A stretch of 64,000 nt of DNA from Streptomyces sp. DHE7-1 (lineage in GTDB: Bacteria; Actinomycetota; Actinomycetes; Streptomycetales; Streptomycetaceae), in the NCBI GenBank assembly GCA_016432725.1, contig JACJDG010000003.1, forward strand, positions 6,726,001 to 6,790,000, given 5' to 3'. Shown piece after piece: positions 33,582 to 41,423 of the stretch. How positions within the stretch are numbered: the first letter of the stretch is position 1; each line of letters begins with the position of its first letter. Below the pieces are notes generated by a model. It saw only the letters and a list, made by a program, of their open reading frames with translations, was not told where the DNA came from and did no database searches. The position numbers were made by a program, and so were the translations under genes.

Positions 33582-35260
33582 TCACTCTGCCTCGTTGGCA
33601 GGCTGTTCCCCTCCTGAGACCCCGGGCGATACCGGCCGGCCGGGGTTCGCCAGCTCCTCGGGGGTGGTCTCCGTCAGCTTCCCTCCCTCCATCAGCAGCC
33701 AGCGGGTGATGCCGATCGACTCCAGGAACGGCAGGTCGTGGCTGGCGACGAGCAGTGCGCCCCGGTACGACTCGAGGGCCGAGGTGAGCTGCCGGACGCT
33801 CGCCATGTCGAGGTTGTTGGTCGGCTCGTCCAGCAGGAGCAGCTGGGGGCCGGTTCGGCGAGCATCAGGGCGGCCAGGGCCGCCCGGAAGCGCTCGCCGC
33901 CGGACAGCGTCCCCGCCTTCTGGTCCGCCCGCGCGCCACGGAACAGGAAGCGGGCCAGGCGCGCCCGGATCCGGTTGTTGGTGGCGCCCGGCGCGAACCG
34001 GGCCACGTTCTCGGCGACGGTCGCCTCGTCGTCGAGAACGTCCAGGCGCTGCGGCAGGAACCGCAGCGGAACGTGCGTCAGGGCCTCGCCTGCCACCGCG
34101 GGCAGCTCCCCGGTGATGGTCCGCAGCAGCGTCGTCTTGCCGGCGCCGTTGCGCCCGACCAGCGCGATCCGCTCCGGCCCGCGCAGATCGAGGATGCCCT
34201 CGACACGCGACCCGCAGGCCGTCTCCAGCTTCTCCAGGGTGAGCACCTGGCGGCCGGGCGGCACCGCGGTGCAGGGCAGTTCGACGCGGATCTCGTCGTC
34301 GTCCCGCACCGCCTCGACCGCGTCGTCCAGCCGGTCCTTGGCCTCGGCGAGCCGTTCCTCGTGCATGATGCGGTGCTTGCCCGCGGACTCCTGCGCGGCG
34401 CGCCTGCGCGCGCCCATGACGATCTTCGGTTCGCGCTTGGTCTCGAACATCTTCTGCCCGTACCGCTTGCGCCGGGCCAGCTTGACCTGGGCGTCGGCCA
34501 GTTCGCGCTTCTGCTTGCGGACGTCGGACTCGGCGACCCGCACCATCCGTTCGGCGGCCTCCTGTTCGACGGCCAGGGCCTCCTCGTAGGCCGAGAAGTT
34601 GCCGCCGTACCGGACGATCTCACCGGAGCGCAGATCGGCGATCTGGTCGACCAGGTCCAGCAGTTCGCGGTCGTGGCTGACGACCACCAGCACACCCGGC
34701 CAGGCGGCGACGGCCGCGTACAGCCGGCGGCGCGCGTACAGGTCCAGGTTGTTGGTGGGCTCGTCCAGCAGCAGGACGTCCGGGCGGCGCAGCAGCAGCG
34801 CGGCCAGCCGCAGCAGCACCGACTCGCCGCCGGACACCTCGCCGACGGTGCGGTCCAGGCCGATGTCGCCGAGGCCCAGCTCGCCGAGGGTGACCAGGGC
34901 GCGCTCCTCGACGTCCCAGTCGTCGCCGACCGCCTCGAAGTGCTCCTCGGCGACGTCGCCCGCCTCGATGGCGTGCAGGGCGGCGCGCTGGGCGGCGATG
35001 CCCAGGACCTCGTCGACGCGGAGCGTGGTGTCGAGCGTGACGTTCTGCGGCAGATGGCCGATCTCGCCGGTCACCTTGACGGTGCCGTCGACGGGGGTCA
35101 GTTCACCGGCGAGCAGTTTCAACAGGGTCGACTTCCCTGATCCGTTGACGCCGACGAGTCCCGTCCTGCCGGGTCCGAAGGCGACGTCGAGGCCGTCGAA
35201 GACGGGGGTGCCGTCGGGCCAGGCGAAGGACAGGGACGTGCAGGTGAGGGACATTGACAT
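33582..35260 (-). CDS. ABC-F ATPase, antibiotic-resistance/ribosome-protection type (one frameshift)
   Basis: A soluble protein with two ABC domains and no membrane part. ABC-F proteins bind the ribosomal E site and can displace macrolides, lincosamides or related drugs. The first domain has GVNGSGKST, VSGGES and LLLDEPTNNLDL; the second has GRNGAGKTT and LSGGER. The linker of about 80 residues is highly charged (KRELADAQVKLARRKRYG). The frame breaks near 33846-33850 (AEPAP then QLLLLDEPTNN), repaired by one C. I chose the ATG at 35260 because GAGG lies 5 bases upstream; an in-frame ATG at 35254 is possible. The long leader with alternative RNA pairings suggests drug-inducible expression. Confidence 0.88.
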
Positions 35261-35265
35261 AAGGG

Positions 35266-35318
35266 CCTCGCGGTTGCTGGGTGCGGTCTGTGGGGACGCA
35301 TGTCGAGACACCGCGAGG
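35266..35318 (-). promoter_or_regulatory. Leader hairpin sequestering the ABC-F Shine-Dalgarno
   Basis: On the minus strand CCTCGCGGT (35310-35318) pairs perfectly with ACCGCGAGG (35266-35274). The second arm contains the GAGG Shine-Dalgarno of the ABC-F gene. The first arm can instead pair with GAGACACCGCG further upstream (35426-35436, 11 bp perfect with 35305-35315). The two pairings exclude each other, as in resistance-gene attenuators. Confidence 0.65.
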
Positions 35319-35434
35319 CGGAAACCGAAGGCCTGGGCAACGGGAGGGCCCATGGAAAAAGGCCTGTGCCGGAGGACGGCTCGGACGCCGAGGTCGAACA
35401 ACCACGCACACCTCACGGGTGTGAGCGCGGTGTC

Positions 35435-35488
35435 TCAGGACCTCAGACGAGCAACGTCCTTCTCCAATCGGCGGCAACAGGACCTCAT
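35435..35488 (-). CDS. Possible leader peptide of the ABC-F gene
   Basis: A 17-codon reading frame (MRSCCRRLEKDVARLRS) ends with a TGA that abuts the GAGACACCGCG element. It carries Arg-Leu-Arg two codons before the stop. Arg/Lys-X-Arg/Lys motifs in leader peptides are known to arrest ribosomes in the presence of macrolides. The weak point is the start: the ATG is only 2 bases after the proposed -10 box, so either another start is used or the true promoter is further upstream. Confidence 0.45.
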   Translation of the reverse strand: MRSCCRRLEKDVARLRS

Positions 35489-35490
35489 AC

Positions 35491-35519
35491 AACGTACGAG
35501 GGGGGCGGGAGGCTGTCAA
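35491..35519 (-). promoter_or_regulatory. Vegetative-type promoter of the ABC-F gene
   Basis: On the minus strand TTGACA (35514-35519) is followed after 17 bp by TACGTT (35491-35496), a near-consensus HrdB promoter. It implies a leader of about 225 bases before the ABC-F start. This and the elements above account for most of the gene-free stretch 35261-35629. Confidence 0.65.
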
Positions 35520-35629
35520 CGCGATTAATCGGGGGCCCCGCCGTGTCGCCCGGTCACCCGGCCGGTGGGCCGACGTCCACGTCGGATTTTTGCCGGCGCC
35601 CCTCCCGCCCCGTCTGCTCGACTGCCGTC

Positions 35630-36463
35630 ATGACGCATCGGCACCCGCTTCTCGAATCCGCCCTGGCCTTCCGTGCCCTGCACGAGCACGGCCGTCCGCT
35701 GGTCCTGCCGAACGCCTGGGACGCGGTCACCGCCGCCCTCGTGCAGGACGCGGGCGCTGCCGCGGTCGCCACCACCAGCGCGGGGCTGGCCTGGGCGCTC
35801 GGCGCGGCCGACGGCGACCGGCTCGGCCGCGAGCGCGCGCTCGCGGCGGTCGCCCGGGTCGCCGCCGCGGTCCGCGTCCCGGTGAGCGCCGACATCGAGG
35901 GCGGCCACGCCGAGGACGCCGCCGGTGTGGGCGACACCGTCGCGGGGGTGATCGACGCGGGCTCGGTCGGCGTCAACATCGAGGACGGCCGGTACGAGCC
36001 GGACGCCGAACCGCTGCGCACGGTGGCCGAGCAGGCGGAGCGGATCGCGGCGGCCCGCGCGGCCGCCGACCGGGCCGGGGTGCCGCTGTTCGTCAACGCG
36101 CGGATCGACACCTTCCTGCGCGGCGCGGTCGGGGTCGGTCCCACCCTGGAACGGGCGGCCGCCTTCCTCGCCGCCGGCGCAGACGGGATCTTCGTCCCCG
36201 GAGCCGTCGAACCGGGGACGGTGAAGGCGCTCGTGGCGGGCATCGACGGGCCGCTCAACGTGATGGCGGGGCCCGGAGCGCCCTCGGTGCCGGAACTGGC
36301 GGCGCTCGGCGTCGCCCGGATCAGCACCGGGGCGGGCCTCGCCCAGGCCGCCCACGCCCTGGTCCACCGCGCCGCGCGGGAGCTGCTGCGGGAGGGGACC
36401 TACGGGCCGCTGGCCGGGGGGCTGGACCACGCGGAGCTGAACGCGCTGCTCACGCGCGTGTAG
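35630..36463 (+). CDS. Isocitrate lyase / PEP mutase family protein
   Basis: A (beta/alpha)8 enzyme of 277 residues of the phosphoenolpyruvate mutase-like group. Motifs are RPLVLPNAWDAVTAALVQDA at the N-terminus, PVSADIEGGHAEDAAGVGDT (metal-binding Asp/Glu), GVNIEDG and FVNARIDTFLRG. Family members act on 2-methylisocitrate-, oxaloacetate- or phosphonate-like substrates; the exact one is unclear. It lacks the KKCGH motif of true isocitrate lyases. It is divergent from the ABC-F gene and convergent with ssgD. Confidence 0.8.
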   Translation: MTHRHPLLESALAFRALHEHGRPLVLPNAWDAVTAALVQDAGAAAVATTSAGLAWALGAADGDRLGRERALAAVARVAAAVRVPVSADIEGGHAEDAAGVGDTVAGVIDAGSVGVNIEDGRYEPDAEPLRTVAEQAERIAAARAAADRAGVPLFVNARIDTFLRGAVGVGPTLERAAAFLAAGADGIFVPGAVEPGTVKALVAGIDGPLNVMAGPGAPSVPELAALGVARISTGAGLAQAAHALVHRAARELLREGTYGPLAGGLDHAELNALLTRV

Positions 36464-36472
36464 CGCCCACGC

Positions 36473-36492
36473 CGTCCACGCGTGCGTGGACG
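36473..36492. terminator. Stem-loop between convergent genes
   Basis: An 8-bp perfect stem CGTCCACG/CGTGGACG (36473-36480, 36485-36492) closes a 4-base loop just after the PEP-mutase-like gene and before the ssgD stop. Confidence 0.6.
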
Positions 36493-36508
36493 AGACCGCG
36501 CGTCCGTG

Positions 36509-36915
36509 TCAGCAGGCGTCCCGCATCAGCACGGCCAGGTCGTGGTCGAGGTCGAACTGGAGGTGTTCCAGGCCGACCGGCACGAGGCCGGCGGACGCCT
36601 CCAGGAACCGGCGTATCTCGCCCGAGCGCACGTGCACGACCGCCGTGCCCTCCGGCGCGTGGAACTCCAGCACGGTGCGGTCGTAGCCGTACGGCCGGAC
36701 ACGGACGTCCCCGTGGCCCTCGGGCCCTCCAGCCCCGCCGCGAGGAGTTCGCGGGAGAACGTCCAGCAGACGTCGACGCCCTCCAGGGTGGCCGGCGCGG
36801 GGAAGGACATCCGTACGGCGAACGGATCGCGCCGGTCGTAGCGCAGCGTCGCGGGGATGTTCGGCATGCGCGGTGCGGCGGCGACGAGGCGGGCCTCTAC
36901 GGGCTGCTCGATCAT
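36509..36915 (-). CDS. ssgD: SsgA-like sporulation/cell-division protein (one frameshift)
   Basis: A SALP-family protein of about 136 residues when restored. These actinomycete proteins control septum placement and cell-wall events; SsgD has been linked to the lateral wall. Family features are SFPAPATLEGVDVCWTFSRE, GPEGHGDVRVRPYG and TAVVHVRSGEIRRFLEAS. The frame breaks near 36722-36725 (GLEGP then EGHGDV), repaired by one G on the coding strand. The subfamily name rests on its place downstream of the ABC-F gene as I recall it in S. coelicolor, so the symbol is less sure than the family. Confidence 0.75.
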
Positions 36916-37135
36916 GGTGGACAACGCCTTGCTCCCTTGTGACGGCTGGACGTACTTCCGGTGTGGCACCCGGCACTGGAGGAGACGTCGGATTCGGCCA
37001 GTCCGTGCACACGAGACACGAGTGACCTCGGTCACCGCCTTCATGCTTCGCGCCCGGCGAAGCGGCCCGGACGGTCCGCCGGACGGTCCCGGGCCCTCTG
37101 GACGGTGCCGGGGCGGTCCGCTAGCTTCGCCCGCC

Positions 37136-38242
37136 ATGAGGCGCTTGGGGAGCACGCGACGCAAGGGACGAACGCATCGACTGCTGGCGGCGGGGGTGGC
37201 CTGCGTGGCGGCACTGGCCGCGCTGACCGTACCGGCCACCGCCGAGGAGGCCGCGCCGGCCCGGGGCGGCGCGCACTGGGCGGAGAAGGACACCGGCGCC
37301 CCGCAGGTACGGTTCCGCGGCCTGGCCGCCGTCGACCGCCGGACCGCCTGGCTGGCCGGTACCGGCGGCACCGTACTGCGCACCACCGACGGCGGCGGGA
37401 ACTGGCGGAACGTCTCCCCGCCCGGCGCCGCCGACCTGCAGTTCCGGGACGTCGAGGCCTTCGACGGGCGGCGCGCGGTGGTGCTGGCCATCGGCGAGGG
37501 CGAGGCCTCCCGCGTCTACCGGACCGACGACGGCGGCACGACATGGACGGAGTCGTTCCGCAACACCGACCCGAAGGCGTTCTACGACTGCCTCACCTTC
37601 TTCGACCACCGTCACGGCCTGGCCATGAGCGACCCCGTGGACGGCCGGTTCCGCATCCTGTCCACCGGCGACGGCGGCCGCTCCTGGCGTGTTCTGCCCT
37701 CCTCCGGCATGCCGGAGGCCCTGGACGGCGAGGCCGGCTTCGCCGCGAGCGGCCAGTGCCTGGTCACCGCGGGACCGAGGGACGTCTGGCTGGCCACCGG
37801 CGGTGCCGCCCGCGCGCGCGTGCTGCACTCCGCCGACCGGGGGCGGACCTGGACGGCCGCCGACACCCCGGTGCCGGCGGGCGATCCCGCCAAGGGCGTC
37901 TTCGCGCTCGCCTTCCGCGACCGCTTCCACGGTCTCGCCGTCGGCGGCGACTACCGCCCCGAGCAGGCCTCGCCCCGGGCCGCCGCGGTGACCACCGACG
38001 GCGGCCGCACCTGGCGCCCCGTCACCACCCCGCCGCCCGCGTACCGCTCCGGCGCCGCCTGGCTCCCGCACAGCCGTACCACCGCGCTGGCCGTCGGCCC
38101 GACCGGCACCGACCTGACCACGGACGGAGGCCGGAGCTGGCGCACGGTCGACACCGGTTCGTACGACACCGTGGCCTGCGCGCCCGACCTGAGCTGCTGG
38201 GCAGCCGGCGAGAAGGGCCGGGCGGCCCGGCTGGAACGCTGA
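37136..38242 (+). CDS. Secreted beta-propeller (sortilin/YCF48/BNR-like) protein
   Basis: A 368-residue exported protein with a signal peptide (LLAAGVACVAALAALTVPATA, about residues 19-39). The rest is built of repeats carrying the Asp-box TTDGGxxW, for example TTDGGGNWRNV, TDDGGTTWTES, TGDGGRSWRVL, SADRGRTWTAA and TTDGGRTWRPV, spaced 45-65 residues as in six- or seven-bladed propellers. It is often annotated as oxidoreductase, but I see no cofactor motif. Its role outside the cell is unknown. Confidence 0.75.
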   Translation: MRRLGSTRRKGRTHRLLAAGVACVAALAALTVPATAEEAAPARGGAHWAEKDTGAPQVRFRGLAAVDRRTAWLAGTGGTVLRTTDGGGNWRNVSPPGAADLQFRDVEAFDGRRAVVLAIGEGEASRVYRTDDGGTTWTESFRNTDPKAFYDCLTFFDHRHGLAMSDPVDGRFRILSTGDGGRSWRVLPSSGMPEALDGEAGFAASGQCLVTAGPRDVWLATGGAARARVLHSADRGRTWTAADTPVPAGDPAKGVFALAFRDRFHGLAVGGDYRPEQASPRAAAVTTDGGRTWRPVTTPPPAYRSGAAWLPHSRTTALAVGPTGTDLTTDGGRSWRTVDTGSYDTVACAPDLSCWAAGEKGRAARLER

Positions 38243-38313
38243 CGTGGGCGCGCGGAACCCGGGTACTCGTCTCCCATCGCCGAGGACGAGGTGAGAACAG
38301 GAAGGGAGCGATC

Positions 38314-38646
38314 ATGCCGGCCGGTTCCAGCCCCAAGCGTGAACGCCAGTACGAACACATCAAGGAGAGCGCGCGGGACCGGGGCGAAAGCCCCGGGCGC
38401 GCCAAGGAGATCGCCGCGCGGACCGTGAACAAGGAGCGCGCCCGCTCCGGCGAGTCCAGGACCGCCAGCCGCAGCTCGACGCAGGACATGTCGTCCGGCG
38501 AGCGCGGCGGCAGGCGGTCGGGGAGCGGCTCCCAGGGTCCGACCCGCGACCAGCTCTACAACGAGGCCAGGCAGCGCGGCATCGAGGGCCGCTCGCACAT
38601 GAACAAGGACGAACTGCGGCGCGCGCTGGACGACAGGAAGGGCTGA
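38314..38646 (+). CDS. Small basic protein with Rho-N/SAP-like C-terminus
   Basis: 110 residues, very rich in Arg, Ser and Glu. The N-terminal half has KRERQYEHIKESARDRGESP and resembles small plasmid-stabilisation-type proteins common in Streptomyces. The C-terminal half (TRDQLYNEARQRGIEGRSHM) resembles a Rho-N or SAP nucleic-acid-binding helix pair (LYNEARQRGIEGRSHMNKDEL). AGGGAG lies 6 bases before the ATG. The actual role is unknown. Confidence 0.75.
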   Translation: MPAGSSPKRERQYEHIKESARDRGESPGRAKEIAARTVNKERARSGESRTASRSSTQDMSSGERGGRRSGSGSQGPTRDQLYNEARQRGIEGRSHMNKDELRRALDDRKG

Positions 38647-38660
38647 CCGGCTCCGGTCAG
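38643..38660. terminator. Short stem-loop over two convergent stops
   Basis: CTGACCG/CGGTCAG (38643-38649, 38654-38660) with a 4-base loop spans the stop codons of the small basic protein and the YciI-like gene. Confidence 0.5.
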
Positions 38661-38953
38661 TCCGCCTGCTGCCGGTGGCGTTCCAGTTCCGGAGCCGTCT
38701 TCGTCGCGCGGAACTCCGTGACGCGGTACTCGCACACCCCGGCGGCGACGAAGGGGTCCCCGGCGGCGATCTCCTCGATCCGGGCGCGGTCCTCCGCGAC
38801 GGCGAGGATCAGTCCGCCGTCGCGGGGCTCCTTGCGTCCGGAGGCCAGGAAGTGGCCCTTCTCGTACTGCTCGTCGAGCCAGGCCCGGTGCGCCGGCAGC
38901 GCGGCGTCCACGTCCTCGAGCGGGGCGGTGTACGTCAGCTCCAGTACGAACAT
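38657..38953 (-). CDS. YciI-like protein
   Basis: 98 residues, the usual length of the YciI family (dimeric ferredoxin-like fold). The start MFVLELTYTAPLEDVDAAL and the conserved His-containing stretch LPAHRAWLDEQYEKGHFLAS are visible, followed by DPFVAAGVCEYRVTEF. A few relatives have dehalogenase- or muconolactone-related roles; none can be assigned here. Confidence 0.85.
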   Translation of the reverse strand: MFVLELTYTAPLEDVDAALPAHRAWLDEQYEKGHFLASGRKEPRDGGLILAVAEDRARIEEIAAGDPFVAAGVCEYRVTEFRATKTAPELERHRQQAD

Positions 38954-39013
38954 GATCACGACCCTACCCCGGCGCCCGCCGGGCCGTCCCGCGGTCGTAC
39001 AGTCCTGTCCACC

Positions 39014-39734
39014 ATGAGGACCGTAGGCGTGCCCGCGAACTGGCCGGCGACCGAGGAGGAGGCCCGCGCCGTACAGGACGAACTGCGCGGGCGGGTGGTG
39101 CTCGACGAGGCGGGGCCGCCGCCCGGGTCGGGGCGGGTGACGGGGGTGGACGTCGCCTACGACGACGAACGCGACCTCGTCGCCGCGGCGGCCGTCGTCC
39201 TGGACGCGGCGACCCTGGAGGTGGTCGCCGAGGCCACGGCGGTCGGCCGGATCTCCTTCCCGTACGTGCCCGGACTGCTGGCCTTCCGGGAGATCCCGAC
39301 CGTGCGCGCCGCCCTGGACGCCCTGCCCTGCCCGCCGGGCCTGGTGGTGTGCGACGGCTACGGCCTCGCCCACCCGCGCCGCTTCGGCCTCGCCAGCCAC
39401 CTCGGCGTCCTCACCGGCCTGCCGACGATCGGCGTCGCCAAGAACCCCTTCACCTTCACCCACGACGATCCCGCACCCCTGCGCGGCGGTTCCGCCCCGC
39501 TCCTCGCGGGCTGTGAGGAGGTGGGCCGGGCCCTGCGCACCCGGTCGCACGTCAAACCGGTCTTCGTCTCCGTCGGCCACCGCACCTCCCTGGGCAACGC
39601 CGTGGCCCACACCCTGGCGCTGACCCCCGGTACCGCCTGCCGGAGTCCACCCGTCTCGCGGACGCGCTGTGCAGGCAGGCGCTGAAACGGGCGGTCGCCG
39701 GGGGCGGGGGCGGGGCGGACAGGCGACCCCGTGA
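39014..39734 (+). CDS. nfi: Endonuclease V (frameshifted near the end)
   Basis: A repair nuclease that cuts DNA or RNA one base 3' of inosine. Motifs are TGVDVAYDDERDLVAAAAVV (first catalytic Asp), FPYVPGLLAFREIP, VCDGYGLAHPRRFGLASHLG and TIGVAKNPF. The frame breaks near 39623-39628 (HTLALTP then YRLPESTRLADALCRQAL), repaired by one C. A second missing G near 39692-39710 would bring the stop to 39732-39734. The end is therefore uncertain; without the second correction the frame runs into the next gene. Confidence 0.82.
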
Positions 39735-39834
39735 CGGAACGGCGCCGGCCCCGCGGCGGTGCCCCGTGTCCGAGTACCGGGACCGAGCAGCCGTACGGAT
39801 GTGCGCGGTTCCCGGTGCCCGGCAGGGTGGGCGC

Positions 39835-40206
39835 ATGACGACGCATCGCGCGCCCAAGCCCCTCGCCGATCCGGACCGGTCCGTCGAGCGGGTCGTGAAC
39901 GCCGCCCTCGTCCTCGCGGTGCTCGCCGGGCTCGGCTGGATCTGCGGGATGATCTGCGCCTTGGTGAAGTGGCCCCTCCAGCGGGCGTCCCCCGATCCTC
40001 GCGGACCCGCGAAGATCGGGGAGACGCCCCCTGGCGTCGGTCAGCGGCTCGCCGCGACGCGGAAGCGGATGCCCGCACCGCGCAGTCGCCCGGTGAGCGC
40101 GTCACCCATCGCCACCGCGGTGGTGACCTGTCCGGCCGTCGGCGGGAGGTCGTCGAAGGCCAGGCTGAGCGCCGACTCGGCGAACATCTTCGCCGTCTCG
40201 TCGTAG
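39835..40206 (+). CDS. Small membrane protein, hypothetical
   Basis: The N-terminal 50 residues are convincing: MTTHRAPKPLADPDRSVERV and then one transmembrane helix (ALVLAVLAGLGWICGMICAL). Beyond residue 50 the reading passes through a hairpin (39990-40021) and overlaps the convergent gene by 165 bases, which is unlikely. The true protein is probably shorter, with an undetected frame break or stop before 40041. Confidence 0.4.
   Translation: MTTHRAPKPLADPDRSVERVVNAALVLAVLAGLGWICGMICALVKWPLQRASPDPRGPAKIGETPPGVGQRLAATRKRMPAPRSRPVSASPIATAVVTCPAVGGRSSKARLSADSANIFAVSS
39990..40021. terminator. Imperfect stem-loop between convergent genes
   Basis: CCCCGATC (39990-39997) pairs with GATCGGGG (40014-40021), with an inner TCGCG/CGCGA stem. 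It lies 20 bp from the stop of the minus-strand reductase gene at 40041. Confidence 0.55.
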
Positions 40207-41219
40207 CCCGGGTCGCCGCCCGAGACCTCGGTGAACACCCGCCGCCCGCCACCCTCGCCGACGAAGCGGACCCGGAACCAGCTCCGGGCGCGCTTCTCGG
40301 CGCTCGGTCCGTCGCCGGGCCTGAGCCGGTCGGAGAGCCAGCGCCGGACGGGCGGCACCTGGGCGGCGGCCGCGACCGCGCCGACGGCGGCCGCCCCGCC
40401 CGCGGCGACCGGCAGGTGCCGGACCGCCGCGTAGTGCCGGTAACGGAAGTCGGGGCCGTAGCGCTCCAGCGCCTTCGCCGAACGGCGCACGATCTGCGGA
40501 TCGATGGTCGGCAGCGGCAGCGCCCAGGCACCCACCTCCCGGGCGAACCTCGGCGCGCCCGCCGGTGCCGACACCCGGCGCCCCAGCAGCCGCGGCTCGT
40601 GCCGCCGGCGTTCCCGGGCCGCGGCCGCCATCTGCCCGCCGCGCGCGAACTGGTTCAGCGCGGAGGCCAGCGTGCCGCCGGAGAAGGTGGCGTCGGCCGT
40701 CACGAACCCGTCCACGGTCAGCGGTACGCCCTCCGGCAGCTGCCCGACCGTGAAGTGCACGCCCAGGTCGTGCGGTACGGAGTCGAAACCGCAGGCGTGC
40801 ACCAGGCGGGCGCCCGTCTCCCGCGCGCGTGCGTCGTGCCGGACGTACATCAGGTCGACGAACTCGGGCTCGCCCGTGAGGTCGAGATAGTCGGTCCCGG
40901 CGTCCGCGCAGGCGGCGACCAGGTCCTCGCCGTACTCCAGGTACGGGCCCACCGTCGTGGCCACCACGCGCGCGTGCTCGGCGAGAGCGCGCAGGGTGGC
41001 CGGATCCCGTACGTCCGCGCGGAGCGTCCCGATGCCCGAACCGCCGGGCAGCCGCGCCCGCAGCCGCTCCAGCGCGAGTTCGTCGCGGCCCGCGACCGCC
41101 CAGCGCAGATCCTCCGGGGCATGTGCCGCGAGGTACTCCGCGGTGAGCGTGCCGACGAAGCCGGTGGCCCCGAAAAGCACCAGGTCGTAGGGACGATCCG
41201 TCCTCTTTAGCCTGCTCAT
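40041..41219 (-). CDS. Saccharopine-dehydrogenase-like reductase (trans-acting enoyl reductase family)
   Basis: A 392-residue protein with an N-terminal Rossmann fold (YDLVLFGATGFVGTLTAEYL) and the family region ARLVHACGFDSVPHDLG near residue 145. A hydrophobic segment (VAAGGAAAVGAVAAAAQV, about 275-292) sits in the middle of the second domain, as in membrane-associated members. The mycobacterial relatives work as trans-acting enoyl reductases in lipid synthesis; no polyketide synthase is nearby, so the substrate is open. Confidence 0.82.
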   Translation of the reverse strand: MSRLKRTDRPYDLVLFGATGFVGTLTAEYLAAHAPEDLRWAVAGRDELALERLRARLPGGSGIGTLRADVRDPATLRALAEHARVVATTVGPYLEYGEDLVAACADAGTDYLDLTGEPEFVDLMYVRHDARARETGARLVHACGFDSVPHDLGVHFTVGQLPEGVPLTVDGFVTADATFSGGTLASALNQFARGGQMAAAARERRRHEPRLLGRRVSAPAGAPRFAREVGAWALPLPTIDPQIVRRSAKALERYGPDFRYRHYAAVRHLPVAAGGAAAVGAVAAAAQVPPVRRWLSDRLRPGDGPSAEKRARSWFRVRFVGEGGGRRVFTEVSGGDPGYDETAKMFAESALSLAFDDLPPTAGQVTTAVAMGDALTGRLRGAGIRFRVAASR

Positions 41220-41321
41220 GTCACCCCTTGCCTCCGCAGCCCGCGCCGCTGTCGGTGGCTGAGGCTAGCGTGAGTGGTGCGGCGCCGGACGACCAGCCCG
41301 GGAATGAGGGCCCGGGCACTT

Positions 41322-41335
41322 GGCTAAGCGCTTGC
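41322..41335. promoter_or_regulatory. Palindrome upstream of the CoA-transferase gene
   Basis: GCTAAGCGCTTGCT has a perfect 8-bp palindromic core (AAGCGCTT) and resembles the AnCAAGnnCTTGnT-like sites of TetR regulators of lipid and CoA metabolism in actinobacteria. It lies about 90 bp before the start at 41424. Confidence 0.45.
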
Positions 41336-41423
41336 TCGTTCAGGTCTTGTGCCGAGTGGAACGTGTTCTTAGCATCCTCGGTGTTACATCAGTTGTGTCA
41401 CACGGGCTTGGGGGCAGGACGGC

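Noticed and set aside
35261..35416. A longer ABC-F N-terminus starting at the GTG at 35416
   Set aside because: The 52 extra residues show no ABC-F similarity, lack a ribosome-binding site and lie in the structured leader.
37136..38242. Oxidoreductase function for the secreted propeller protein
   Set aside because: No nucleotide- or flavin-binding motif is visible; only Asp-box repeats are present.
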